NCBI GenBank assembly: GCA_907163375.1
Contig: CAJQUW010011256.1
Span: 1-64,000, forward strand
Length of the DNA: 64,000 nucleotides
From: Prostheceraeus crozeri
Taxonomy: Eukaryota; Platyhelminthes; Polycladida; Euryleptidae
Reading direction: 5' to 3'
This document shows, piece by piece, positions 24,201-39,200 of this stretch (the first letter of the stretch is position 1; the number at the start of each line of letters is the position of its first letter). A program made the position numbers and the translations under genes. A model generated the notes under the pieces. It did not search any database, was not told the origin of the DNA, and saw only the letters and a program-made list of their open reading frames with translations.

Positions 24201-27200
24201 AGAAATGGCATTCTTAAAGTTGCAATTCACGTTATGTTTGATGCTAAATGTTTGTTCATCGTCTCAAGATTTGCAATTGAATGTCATACCTGTTTTTAAA
24301 GAGTCAACATCGGCATCTTGATTGGCCGCACTTTGTTACACTAGTGAACACAGTTTGATTGTTTTTCGTTTTGTGTAACAAGGAGGAATGCTGTTGCTAC
24401 GAAGGTCTAATTCGATCTTCTTTAAAAGTATGTGCTGGCTTTAGACTGGAAATAGCAGATTCGATTCTATGTTAGGACGCATGGAATTATTGTTTATCAG
24501 TTTTCTGCTTTTCTGTTGGGGCTTTACAAAATTTTGCTTTCGAAATTGCATCCTCAATCAGTTTATCAGGATAACTCAAAATTTTCAGTCTATTTCGTAT
24601 TTCCATTAACCTTATCTCTTTTGTGTTCTCATTGGAGACAGTCCTACAGATTCGACTAGATATTGCGTTTCACATGTCTAGGGTGACATGAATCAAGAGG
24701 ACATACCGTTGCATCCCTCTGTCCTTGTTGAAGTGACAGGCGAAAATTTGGGAAACTGATTTAATACATTTATTGACTTAAAGTCCTTTTTTCCAATAAA
24801 GTTAATCAAAAAGGTCAATGGCGGCTCAAAATTGTAGCGGTCCTAATTCGCCCTTGCATATCAGGCGCCTAGGAGTACTGTAGCGAGTGTTGTGTAGTAT
24901 TAGAGGTGTGCATCGGATAGGATCTTTGTTCTGATGAACTTGATTCTGTTACTCCACGTCCCCGTTATTTTACCAGATGCTTAAGAAGTAGTGACTGCGC
25001 AAATCGATGCCTTGTTGTCGGACTGAACATTTTAAGAGATCGTTATTTCATAGAACAGCTAGATTGTGGAATGCGCTTCCTTTGGAGGTATTTCCAGCAT
25101 CTTTTAGTGTAGAAACATTCAAGAGGGCCGTCAATAAGCTTCCACTGAACTTTATGGGGAGTTGATAACGTGAAGGGTCTTCTGCTTTTCTATTATGTTA
25201 TCTTGGTTTTTAATACTGCCGTCTTCTCCGTTATTTCCATTTTTTATCCCCTACGAGTTATATCGCTAATTTCACTATTTTCAAGTTATTGGTTTATGAA
25301 GAGTCAAGACAAATATTTATGTTAGCTGTAAATTTATATTTTCGCAATTAATTTCGATCTTCATTAGAAGATCATCGTCAGGCATAGATGGAAAACCTTC
25401 ACATGCACAAAATTCAAATTTTACATTACATAGAGGTAATAAGATATCATGAGTAAGAGAAGAGGAATAGAAATGTGAGTATGAGACAGATAATAGAGCA
25501 AAGATAATAGAAATTGACTGTGATCTGACTTAAAGGAAAAGGGATGAAAGAAGGAGGAAGAGGAAATGAAACAATGTGATTGAGGATAAAGTGATGCAGC
25601 ATGATAGAAAATATTACGTGTCACTATTTTTAAACAAGATCTCTGTATAGTTTCTAAAATATATATTTACAATTTACATCAATATTAATCTTGACATTTC
25701 CCAACCAATAGCTTGAAAATATGCATAGTCAAGACATTCACATAGTTAATTTAGCTATAGTGCATTTTACATTCCCATATCTGTCCATTCACTTCTCTGC
25801 CACCTTCAAGTACTTCTGTTGTTATCGAACTTTATTAAACAGCTGAATCATATATCTTTTCACTATACTGTCACACAATTACCTCTACTTAGTTATATTC
25901 TTTTATCATCCTCGTCCTTCTTTCTACCATTTTCTGCTTCCTTGCCTTTGATCGCATGTTGAGGGAAACGTGTGGTGTATATGCTCGTCTTCTTCCCTTA
26001 AACTTTGATTAAAAAAAATCAGGTTGGAATCCGATCCAACGGCTCTTAAACAAAATTTGAATTTGAAGAGAAAGAGATGAATCCGAACGAAAACGATCCG
26101 ACAGCCGGAGAGGATTTGCATACCTTTAGTCTGAGTGATGGTGAACGGATATTGAAGAAAACAAGCAAAACAATCAACGACGGCTAGTTTTCCTTTTTTT
26201 CATAATCTCACTTTGGTGATAAAAATTTTATTTTATTGATATTTGTTTTGAAAATTTTTTGATACGGTTTATATCAGGAAGTAACGCTTGTTCGAAGTCA
26301 TGTCTTCCCGGATTCGACAAGTGATTGACCTCTCTGGTGAGGTTATGAACTATTAGTGATTACCAGCGAGCGCACCATGGGAACTTTAAAAGGCTAACTG
26401 GCTCTGCAGAGCCACTGAACAGAAAAGAAAATATTATTTCAAGCGTTATTTTCATTTATGGGTCAAATTTGTGCCTGTAATTGCAAAATTTCATTAGATT
26501 GAGACAAAATTTAGGTGGTCCACTTTTTATGATCATCCCTGTAAGATCGAGTGATTGACAGCATTGAATTTATTAACCCATTTTAACTGAAATGGCAATC
26601 TTGTGCTCTACAAACAAGGTAACCTACTTTAGATGGTGATGTTTTCTAAATGATCAAGCACAAGGAGATTCCGCATTTGAAATTTTCCATCTTAGAAAGT
26701 TAAGAAATGCTTTATGGGTACTCTCATGCGATGTTATTTAATGTAAAATCACATTACGTATCTTGACACACACAATTCATCACTTGAATCATTCCTCCCG
26801 TATTATTACGGTTAAAAGATAGCTCGATCTCAAGTTGCGATGAAGAAGCTTTATCCTGATATATGTTGCACAGTTTCTGTCACACATCAATGCCTGAGAC
26901 ACCACATGCTTCGCGTTCTTCGGAAGCAAGAAAATAGATAGACTTCAGCAGTTAAAAATAACAAATAGCAATAAACCATGTTTTCAAAATAGTAAAGTTC
27001 CGCTTAACAGCATTATAAACAATGAATTCATTCAATAAACCATGCTTTACGGTGAATGGAGAGCTGTATGGGAGAGCCATGCTTTAGAGGTGAATCCAGG
27101 TTTCAGAGGTTGGCGTGGAAACTGAACACCATGCCACTTCAGGAACTCAATCCAACGACGTCGGCGAGCAGCTGTGGTCTTCTTTGCCCATTCAATGCTG

Positions 27201-30200
27201 CGTGGACATTCGCCTATTATTGTCCTCATCAAAAAAGAAAAAGACTGGCTACGTCAATGAATAAAGCCATCGATCTAACGGCAAAATGCCACACCTTGGG
27301 AACAGGCAAGTGATAAGTCAATGGCGCAAGTCGCCTAACGAAATTCCGTTAATTTTTCGGCGTTTTGCCAATTGTTTCTTCTTTTAATAGCAGAACAGCA
27401 AATTGCCACCGAAATATCTAAAGAGAATGACAACTATCAAGTCACTGCAAGACACCAACACCCTTGATTCCCCGACCGCACTCTCCCGACCTAGGAATCG
27501 AACCGAAGTCCTTGGTGGATAGGAGCTCGCACCTTCTTCACTAGGCCACGCTGACACCTCAAAAGGAATGCGAGTGAAGGCAGAAGTCATCTCCAAGGGA
27601 TATCGACAGCATATTGTCCTATTATTCCGCATTTACCGCTGAATAAACCAGATTCCGCCAAATAACCGCTCGCGTCAGAATCTCTTCGTGTTTGTAAATG
27701 ATCAATGATCATGGCATGAAAATGCGATACACGTATGTTCAATTATCATCAAGTCATTTCATTAGATGCTGGAAAATGAAATTCGATAATCACCGGCTTC
27801 TAAAAATCATCTGCTTCTTGCAGTCTTGTCGCTTAAATTGGTAATGAATTGAATCATCGCCGGCGATTCTTGGAGTCATGCTGTGTCAAAGATAGCGCTC
27901 TTTGATAAGAGCACAATGCGCGTTTCTTTCAAATGAAGAATGTAATTTCACAAGTGCGCAGAATCAGTGTCAGGCGATTCATGGAAAATAGAAGAAAGCG
28001 CTGTAACCGTAGGGAACAGGAGTTCTGTTGTTTGTAAGATTTTTATACAATGTGGGTACTGTCACACGTGGCTACTTTGCTCGCATACGTGGCTGTGGAC
28101 AAAAACATTACGATCTATGCTAATATGGAGGAAGGATAATAAATGCTAGTTAATGCACGACAGCGTCGGCATGCGCGTAAGGCGTGCATTAACGAACTTG
28201 ATGCTGCAGTCCATTGTGCATTATTATGTCACGCTGCACTCTTCGCACTTTAGTTGAATCTATAGCGATCAGGGTTGGCAAAAACCTAGAGTAGCTAGCA
28301 AAAACCCAAAATTGGGTATTTGGGTTGGGCTTTGTGTTTTTGGGTTTTTGTTAGATATCTATACCATACATGCCATTTACTGACATTTGTACATTCGCTT
28401 GTCTTTCGATTAATTACTGATAAAAATCGCTCTTTCAATCGCGTATCATTATCATATACACATACCTAGAATTATCACACTTAATAGACACCTATTATCC
28501 ACAAATCCTTATCATTAGCTCTCTTCACACAACGATACTTTGAACGTAAGAAAATTAAACAAATTTTCGAGCTTAAAACCGTTAACAACTGACAATACAA
28601 TTTAATTTGTAAATATAGGACCTGACAATCCAGCTAGTTAAAGCTAATTTTCGTGATTCATGTGTTCTGGTATCATTTCATACCGCATTTCTTCAATTGA
28701 TGATGAAAAATAACGAAACCCAAATACCCAAAAGCCCACGAATTTTTCGCTAACAAAAATCCAAAAATCCAGGTGGGTTTTTGGGTAGCACCAACCCTGA
28801 TGGCGATGGACATTAGAAACAATTACTACTTGTCCACGTCATTGAAGGCGCGAAGGAATCATGTGCTAGACAGCAATGCGTCACATGAACGTCGTGCAAT
28901 AATATTTGTCAAATATGCACTACTTCTCTTATTTCATTAATGCACGGCATACGTAATTTTGGCCGTATAATGTTCATGTAGCATTAAGTGTATTTTGACT
29001 ATGTTGAGTAGTCAATGGTAACGAGTTATGGGCTGGCTATCTATGTCTATTGTTGCTGTGCTTTCTAGAAAATATTCTAGGGAAATCATAAGTGTGACAC
29101 AGTCAGTGATATTCAACATTGTCTGAAATCATCGTGTCAAAAAATGGCTCAACATTGTCATCATTTTGTTGTAATCTGATTAAAGCACTAGCTAACGATT
29201 CGCTTTGTGCAGATTGCGTGACCAATTCGGTCTTGGCTTTGTTTCCGTGCTGACAAGGTGCACTAATTGTCGTCTGGTGTATGATTTCTGGACCAGAAAG
29301 ATCCCATTCAAGCTTTACAGCAATTAAAGATAAAATCAGAAGAATTTTTAAGTCGTTGACATCCATTAATGACATCAACCATGCACGTCATTGATTGCTG
29401 TGCTGATGGAAATGCATTGATCTAAATGTAGAATATCTATAATCTAGCTGCGATGAACGATTAGAATTAAATTGGGGAATTGTTCTTGGCAACAAGTTCG
29501 CTTTACTCAAGATACTAACATAAAGTAGAATACAAACTACGAACTCTGTACATGCATGCACGTAAATTCATTTATTTTGCTGAATAATGAGCCCGATGTG
29601 TGAAGACTTCCCATCAAGGACTGCAAAAAATTTTAATTTATTTCGACTTGAGGCAATCAATTGATTGCAATTGTTCGTGGTCAGCAATCAATTAATTTTG
29701 ATTGCAAATGAAAGCAATTATTTTGTGTCAATTAACCTAATGTTTAAGTTTAACTATTCCTTTGTCAACATTAATTATGTGACTAATGCATCAATGAATT
29801 TTTGATGTTCCATTATTTCACTTATTCAACGTCTGGTGCTTCTCATGCTGATAAGGGAATTTCGAGCTCAGAAACCCGGGGCTCTTAGAGCACCCTTTTG
29901 ATTTGGATATTCCAATGATTCAATGCTCCCAATAATGCACAATTTGACGCATTTCGGTGGTATTAGTTTTTACCAATTGGGTCCTCTTGTTGCTTTAAAT
30001 AGTAGTCTGAAGTTGAAAATTTCATTTTTTTCAAAAAATTGTTTTCTGAGTGACTGTTGGAACATAAGTACATAGTAGGCAGAGTGTCGACTCAAAAAGT
30101 ATCTGTAGACAGTGAAATTTCTTATATGAAGAGGTTCAGTTTTTTGCGAAGATTACGTTACTCCGGTCCAAAAATTATTTGGACAGTTTTAAACAAGGCA

Positions 30201-33200
30201 AATATTTGCAAATTTATATACTACCGAGATGAAGCCACTTTATAAGTAATATGAAACAAGTTGGATATCAAAAGGAATGAATATTTGCTAACAAGCATCT
30301 TAGTTGAGCGGAAATTAAGTTAGTGATCAAGGAAATTACATGAACTGCATTATAATTCAAGTCCCTTCAAGTCTTCAAGGAAAAGTTGAGATCTCATTGT
30401 GCTTCTTAGCTGAGATGTCTTGTTTTTAATTCAATTTTCAGCGGCATGATTTAATGATTCACAATGCGTCATTTCTTGAATCTGAATAGTGACCCATTTA
30501 CATCTTTAAGTTAATTATGATCATTTTCTTTGATTCTTTGACTTGTATTGTCAAGCCGAGCATGAAATAAGCTTAGCTAATAATCACAAGTATTTTTTTA
30601 TTGAAATATTTTGTAAATTGAGTGGAATTTTGATAAAACATATAACTTTATGTTCTTATCATGTAGTTCTACTAAGATTCAAATTCAAACATCAATTATT
30701 ATAACTTGATTTGTATATGTGCAGCATTTATAGGAGACCGAAGTTTTGTATCACTTACTCAAGGTCGACTCAAAACCCAAGTTTGACCCAAATCCAAAGT
30801 CCAACCGTACATATACGTGGTACATCCAATAAGTGTCCTGACAAATGCAGCAAAAACTGCAAATCCTCCAATTCTGACATGATGGATCATTAATTTGGCA
30901 TATGTGCGTTAGGATGGTCTGCCAAGTTTTAAGAAGTTTTCGTTTTTTATTAGTGTGCAGGCCAATTTTGATTATTTTTTTGAATTTGAGATAAAATGAC
31001 GATCTGCTTTCTATTTTGTGCATGGCAAATTCGCTGATGGTTGTGTTGTTTAAACATGTATCAGCAAGTGTTCTGATGTGACCAGATAAAAGTAACTTCT
31101 TAAAATTCCCTTTTCAAGTCGATACCCTCGTGTTACGAACACTTCAACCACCTGACTCAGCACTTCTTGACTCGCGAACACTTCTTGACGATTGAAGTTT
31201 ACCGAGGAATCCGCGAAACGATTGTTCTAGATCAGAGCTGCACTTTAAATGATTGACCGTTTGGAAAGAGGATTGTAGGCTTATAGAGACAAAGGAGCTT
31301 AATCGACAGTAAGAAAACACAACGAATAAAACGTTCCCCAAACTCTTCAGTAATGCCCAAATTCGTAAAAGACTCCAGTCGTCTTCTATGCATGTCATGT
31401 TAGAAATCGGGAGCCGCGATCGGTGAGAATAGAGAACTGCAAGCTGACTTCGACACCCATTTTCCAAGAGGGTCCCCAACACTTTCAAGGGATGCATTCA
31501 GCTCCTCACCAAGAGTGACAATCATTGTGCGTCGATCCCTGTTCAGAGGCTTTTCCATAGGCTCGGACTTCGCGGTTGTCACAGCCTCGGCAGGCCTACT
31601 TTCAGGTGGATCATCATTTCATCATTGACATCTGTCGACGTCGTCTAAATTCTGCCGCACAAAATGAGATAGTCGACCGTAACACTCTACACAGCCAGTA
31701 TTTCGTGATTCTGATAGTTAAGAAGAATACACAGACGAATTGCACACCAGCATTCAATCTTTTCACCGCGAAACTCAGTAGAAGACATTGTTGCACAGTT
31801 TTGATCGATTTCGCATCGAACTTCATTCGAGAATGGACGGCTGCGTTGTGAATAGAGTTAGGTGACAAAACTGAATGCTCCATTCTGCATATTGTTAACT
31901 ATCCAACATAGCAGATTCTATTTGATGCATTGTCTTCTTCTGTGTCTACTTCATTCGGGGATGAATGAACATCTTAGTTATCACTTCATTTGTACATGTA
32001 CTTTGTTAATGACCTGTTAGTGATTTGAGTTGATTAATTCATTATTTCCCAGATTTTTTATTCATTGATTTTCGTAATTTTTCTTTATCAAATAACCCTC
32101 TCCATCTCTGAAGAGTGTTGAAAGAAAACCAATTTTTACAATAGTATTCAATTTATTCAAAATTCAAATTTGTCGACTATAGTCGACCCAGGTAGATCCA
32201 CGTTAAAATTGACACATGACTAAAAAATATAAAGGAATGCCGATCATTGGAATCTGTTACTGATGAAAAGTCGGAAAATATTCAAAGTACAGGTACAAGT
32301 CAGCGTTACATAGGGTAGGCTACCTTCCCGACGCAAATGCTTCCTATAAAGGTAATATCTTCCTCCTACCAACTGTTGAAATAAAGATAATAGTTGTCAG
32401 CTGATGAATGCCGGCATATAAAGTGTTGAGTCTACGTTGAGGAGGACTGGGCTGCCTGGGAAGTGTGTTTGATTGGATAGCAATAGGTAATTGAACAACC
32501 TTCACTTCTTCGTAGATTTCATCATCTTCATTTTCTTCGTCGCATATAATACATATAGCAAGAGCGTTGGTAATGTCATCTTCGGTCAGCAGTGCTAAAT
32601 CTATCATTTCAATCAATCTAATAGAGCGCTGATGATTTTAGATTTTGTCCGAGGTTATCTTTCTCTAAGGTGTATTCTCACTTATTAACAATAGTTATAA
32701 TTAATTATCATTAATTTATTAATGAGATTTTTATGAGAAACTCATGAATTTTGATGAGATATTTTATGGATAAACGTTCCAAATCCGCATGAAATTTCAT
32801 GAGACATGCATGAGAAAAATCTCATGAAAAATCATGAAGAATACTCGCCGGAGTAGTTGCACATGCAGTGCAGTCAGTCAATGTTATATAGGTTTGACCC
32901 GTCAAGAACGAGTTTTGTCTTTTCAAGGTTGATAATGCTATTTCAAAATGCAGCAGTCGAAAAGAGCTTGAAGCAGTGTTCGTACTGGGGCGCGAATTCG
33001 CGCCTGGGCGCGAATTCCGTAAAAACGGGCGCGAATGCGCGAAAAATGAAGGCGGGCGCGAAAATTCCGAAAATATTTTCGCGCCGCAATATTGTCCCAT
33101 ATATTTTCGCTCCCCAAAAAATATTTGACTATAATATATCACTGGGAACTGTTAGATGTGTCTACGACTATGTATCAGATTGATGACAGTAATAGAATTG

Positions 33201-36200
33201 AATATTTTCCTTCTTATTCCAGAAAATTCCTTCCTGACATGACAATAACAAATAGGAATAGTGTGTAAACCTACTACGACATACCGTAATCATCACTGCG
33301 TATTCTACATTTTATTGAGGGACTATTTATCATCACTGCGTATTACATTTTTGAAAGGGTGAAGCGATTCTTCAGGAGGGGAACTGAAAAGCTCCTCAAG
33401 TACTTACCGTTTGAAAATGATGTGCTTCAATCGTGCCAATTTCTTTTACCCACATCATTCGAACGATGCTGACCTGGAGAACTGGGCGAAGACTCTTGCG
33501 AAGTGCTTTCCCCAAATTGTTCCTCAAAACGAGATTTCTACTCTTGAAGTTGAAGCTCGACTCCTCCAAGGTACAACAGAGAAGCCAATGGACATTGGAG
33601 AATACTGGCAGAAAATGTCCTCAAAGATGCCAACTCTGAGTCGTCTGGCTCGAGTCACGATGACATTACCTCACGGAAACGCAGAAGTGGAGAGGGTGTT
33701 CAGTTTGCTGCCTGATCTAGTGACAAAGAAACGGAGTAACCTGTCCGCGACTACAATAAATGCGATCGTCGTTATTAAGAGCGCCATGGCATCGAATAAT
33801 ATCTCATCGCGAAACTTCGAAGTGACACAGGCACTTTTGGAGAAAGTTGCCAAAGCCAAACAAGCATATGAGCTGCGTTTGAAGAGCGAGATGGAGGAAG
33901 AGGCAGCAAGGAAGAAGAAGGCAGCAGAGAAGGATATATTAAGAACTTTCGAAAATCAGAAGAAAAATGATTCAAAGCTGAATGAGTTAGAGTCCGGTCT
34001 CAAAAACAACGAAAAGCGAATCAGCGATATCATGAAACGGAAAGAAAGCCTCGTGAAAATGCAGGAGGAGGCATTACGGTCATTAAAGGAAGAGGAGGAC
34101 CACCTTAAAGCTCTGCTTGATGAGAAGGAGAAGATGGAAGAAAAGGAACGAGCAGTAGCTGAGAAGCTCATGACTAGTACTTTGAAGCGAAAAGCACATG
34201 AAGAACTGAAAGTTATTTCTCCCAATAAATTGAAGTGATATTTTCTTTATCAGTGCCTAGCTCTTTTAGACAGCATTTTGATTCAACACAGCTCGATCAT
34301 CATGTGCCTAATTGAATGAAACTGCTTACATGTGTACTTTCATTTCTGATCTTTTCTTCATTTAAATCACAAGGAAAATAGGGCATAAACTCTTACGGTG
34401 TATTAATGAAACTTATTATGTTACATTTCAGTACCAGATGGAAAGTGTAGCGACGTTATTTTAACGAAGACGTTGACTACACCGAGAAAATGTCAGGTAT
34501 GACAGGCCCTAACACCCCGATTTTAGTCTTTGGTTCGGTTCCATTTGGCCCAGATTTGGTTGTAGTGATTTCGGGCATTTTTCTAAGGCCCCACAACCAA
34601 ATCCTAGACAATTGGAACTGGAAAAGGCATTTTCGGGGTTCCTTAGGCTCATTTGATTCAACGTTGCGGAAATATTATAGTACCGAATTAGAATAAATAC
34701 ATTATAACGTACTTATATGTTCGTATATGATCTCATTAATATCATGTGGTTGTCTGCTCCATGCAGGGCCATCCATTAATCAATTATGTTTTCATCTACT
34801 CCATCAAAGGTATCTAATAAATGCTGTAAATCGTCATAGACCTATGAAATTGACCCGTAAATATGCCTATATGAATTCCATATACAGTCTGTGCGACTTT
34901 TTTAGGACACCCATATTTTTTTAGTTTTTTTACACCTAGTTACTTGTCTGATGTCATATTATCTGTTCACCCTGTCATACATTAAAATAGCATGTATCCC
35001 AACAATATTACCACACCAAGCCCATCTACTGATTAGTTACAACACCACCAGACACTCAATAAAAATTGAACCGCGTACATTATAACCAACACACCGACGA
35101 CATTTAGATAGAAGCTTACTTTTAGGATTGACAACGTATAAAGATCTATTATCAGTTATTTACTTATATGTCGATTTCTTTTTAGCTATACAATATGTGC
35201 TGTTCTGGTTATTTGTGCATGTGCTTTGGTCGGCTTGCTTGAGAAAGCGCATGTGAGAAACTAATGTGAGTGTGTGTGGTGTGGGTCGTCGCTGCGCACG
35301 CACCACTGTCAATGTCAAAATAAAGATATGTAAATCACCATTATCAAAACGATCCTTGATTTGCTTTGCAATCATCGGACAGATATTGAAACTATTGAGA
35401 TAAACATGGATATTAACAATACGATTTATGTGCTAACGTAACGTGAACGTCTAAATCTCATGATAAAGTAAAACGGATCTAACAACAAGCATAGTGGTCG
35501 TAGGATGGAAGCTTTGTCTCGCGAGAGTTTTCTCAGCGTGAAATCGTACTCGTTGTTTTGTTTCATAGTAGTCGGCACTCCTTGTTAAGGAATATTATAA
35601 CTTGGAAAATCCTTATGCAGCAAAGACGAAGTCGTTGTGGAGGCATGATGAAAAAATTCCCCAAGATGGCGATTCAATGAGCGCAGGCAGGCCTGTTGAA
35701 AGGGTGGCTAATAACGTCGTCCAGATACGAAGACCATGGTAGAAGCGTTCATCAACGAAGCGGCAAGGCGTTCAACGAGGGTTGCATAAAATGATTGCGG
35801 CGGGATTGCGGTAAGGAAAGGATTTGTCGTAACTGACCCCATGCATGAAGATCTATATAGGCTTAATTTTGCCACTCGCCATGTCAATGGGAGCTGGTCA
35901 ATGACTGGTGAATGGTGGCTTCTGGTGGCCGATATGAGCCGATTGAGTGTCTGTCAGCGAATGTTCACGTCAAGTGGATCCACTTGCTCACTTGCTTCAG
36001 CGTCCAAACACAAGCAAAGGTCATGCTGTCGGCCTGTTTTCTTGCGAGGAAAACTGGTAGGCTTCATAGTTTGTGATGTGCTTTATTTACTCGATTCGAA
36101 CTTTCTTCCTTACAAGGTGCTTCAGAGAGGGGTGATTTCATAGTTCATGACTGCTGGTTTCCGGAAGAACAACGGACTGCATATGCCAAGAGGGAGCTCC

Positions 36201-39200
36201 TGCCTCACTGTCAAGTATGTGAAGCGACGTTTGACGACATCAGTGCCACTTTGTGGAAGGACCATCTCGAATGTAAACATTCCGAACATTATTTGCGCTA
36301 TATGAAGCATCGCGGCTGCATAAGATTTACATAAGATGTTTTGGTGTTGCTAATTACAAAACAAAGAAAACGCAGCGTTGTCATCTCAAAGGGGAAAACT
36401 TTGTTATGTGTAAATGTCGAAGGGTCTCTAATATTTTGTCGCGGTCAAATTTTTAGATTTGATGTCTAGTGTTCTATGTTATTAATCTGTAGATGTCCTA
36501 TGTTTTGTTGGAGTATATATTACATTGGCAATTAATGCCTATTTAATGTATTGACATAGAGTGAAAGATAATATGACATAATGGTAGAAACTGTATGTTT
36601 GAAAAATGTATGTATTGACCTTACGCTCGTGCATATATGTATCTTAGACCAATTAGTTGGGGGCGCGAATCGCAGGGCGGGGCGCGAAAAATGCGAAATC
36701 GGCCAGTACGAACACTGAGCTTGCGTCATTGCCGTTTCGAATGCATTTTTGCCGGAATGATAGCGTAAACTGCTGCTCTCCACCAAATCAACTGCAGCAT
36801 TGTCGTTTCAAATGCAAAATGAAACAATGAAAGTAGCAAAGACTCAGTTCTTCCCTTATTGATTTAACCTTTTGAGCCATCGTTATTCAAATTACTTATA
36901 AATATATTGACTGACAGTCGCGTGGCATCAAAAAACCTGCGTCATTCTTCCTTTTTCCAAAATGACTGGTCTCTTTCGAATGACTGCGCCTCCTTCAAAT
37001 ATGCTCTCTATTCAACTTGGTCAGTAGGAGAATGAAATCGACTGCTCAATCGATGTGATGGATTCATGCAGTAGTAGTCTATGGGCAAGGCACGCTTTCA
37101 TCAGTCACACTTGTGTAAATAATGATTGAACTGTGAGGATACTGAAGTAAATGACGGATGTGCATCCTCGGGGCTAAACAGATTAAAGTATTGAACTAAG
37201 TTGACTTACCAATATTGCAATTTTGGTCTTTCAATCGATGTATGATAGTTTCTGTTCTTCTATGTCCCTAAAAACTTGCAGTACAGATGGATGCTAGTTG
37301 CTATATTCAATGATCACTAGTCGTTTTCGTCTTGAAGTCAATACTTCAATAATATTCACTGAAATTCATATCAATATATTTCATAAAACATATCGATCAT
37401 AAGATCCTTCGACAACAGTGTAATGACTCGTAACCATGCCAAGACTATTTAATCGTTATCGGGAGGATAGACACTTTTTAATGTTGTCCACGTTACTTGT
37501 ACAAGCCCTTTTTTGTTAGTTGTTATCTACCTCAATGCTGCGCTATTTAGCTAAGTAAAAATAAGTTTTCGATTTAGTCCAATCATAGATATTGAAAATT
37601 GCAATGAATTGTTTGATTCATGATTTTGTTCAAATGGCAATAAGCTTATGAGAAATGCATTCTGATCTAATCAAAGCTCTTGCAAGCTTAGGCGCAAGGA
37701 TGCATTGAGATTGTATTATATTATCTGCAATTTTCGCATTCTAATTCTTTGCATTCTGCAACAGAAAACGGTCACTTATAACCTAGTAGTCAATTCATGA
37801 TCTGGACATGTGTAGTTAAAGAAGCTTCAGATGACTATGCTTTTTAGCCAGATGAAAATTTTTGTCTAAATGGCAATCTTTCATTCATAGAATCAGTCAA
37901 GTGGCATGGCGAGCAGCTTCGAGTAAAATATGTATTTTGCTGCTTTTTACGATTTACTTTGAAACTGAGATGTTCATCTGCTATCTCGTCAGATTTCAAG
38001 TACAGTCAAGATGAATTTGCACGATATATTTTAATCTATGGTTACAATAATTTCACTTGAAATGAGAATGTTTCACTCGATTTGGAAGTTTTATATCTGC
38101 TTTGCAGATCACCACTGATTAGGGTGAGTTAACGTCAGTTTTTTTTCATTATGCTGTTGATATGGCAGGTCGCTTTTGAAACGGGAACGCTTCACCTCAT
38201 TTCGGTAATTCTGCTGTTGAAAAGTCAGCGATGAACTCGAAGCGTTAATGCTGCGAACTTTTATGTCATTCTGCAGTTGAAATGTCTTTACTTAATATGA
38301 AATGGATGATTAGCTTGTTGATCGGTCAAACCTATAAAGCATCAAGTTAACTTGAGTACATGATAGGGTATGAGTTAAGATTCCCTTTTGATACATTTCA
38401 ATAGCATCAAGATCTGGTCCGAAGTCACAACTCTTATTTCAATCGGATGTACCCTTAGACTGCATCTTTCAATGTGATGACTGATGAGCATGATGGAGTT
38501 TCTCAACGATTTTCTCTTTGTTTTCAGAAGCTTCATAGAGAAATACTATGTAAGTTTGAAAAAGGAAAATCCTACGATGCCAATCTTGGTACGAGAATGC
38601 AGTGGAGTTCAGCCGAAATTATTCGCACGATTCGGTAAGTTTCATCTTTCGAATTCAATAATTTTGATGTATCTTGCTGTCTGAAGTGGCGATCACTACT
38701 CTAATTTGAACCTGCAAGGTGTAATTGTTTTGGTTTGAAACTGCATTTTATCTAACTGTGCTGGAGTAATAAGTAGAGTACAATTCTACCTCGTAATAAC
38801 TAGGTAACACCTACTATAACTACTAATAGTACCTAGTAATAACTCTCACCTAGTAGAGCTTTGTGAATGTCGATCCTCTATAGTTGAAGTGAGAGGCATG
38901 CTCCATCTACATGACCTCCTAGGATTACCACTACGCCAAAATCGCTTGCGCTGGTTTGGTCATCTGCTACGGATGGCAAAAGAGGACTAACTTAGTGAGT
39001 GACTGGACCGAACATCAGAAGTGCTCATAGAAAGAGATGGTGGCACAACGTGAAGAGAGATCTTGAGCTCCTACATCTGGACCCCAATTATCGCAAGACA
39101 GACTAGAATGGAGAAGGCTCATCCATCCGAACGATAACCAACGCAACCCCAGTGTCCAACCCTCAAACCTGGAGAAGAAGAGACAATAAACGAGGAGCAA

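Larger units (their letters stand above)
32974..36717 (+). mobile_element. hAT transposon, 3.7 kb
   Basis: The ends are CAGTGTTCGTACTGG at 32974 and its exact complement CCAGTACGAACACTG ending at 36717. GGGCGCGAA repeats crowd both ends (five near the left, two near the right), like hAT subterminal binding sites. AGCTTG occurs in both flanks but not as a clean 8-bp duplication. Inside is a plus-strand hAT dimerisation-domain ORF at 33350-34238 and a possible BED zinc finger at 36120-36334. The transposase catalytic core is not recognised, so this is probably a non-autonomous or rearranged copy. Confidence 0.85.

Noticed and set aside
27047-27313. overlapping open frames on both strands as a host exon
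   Set aside because: Protein-like on the minus strand, but no domain recognised and no splice-compatible partners found.
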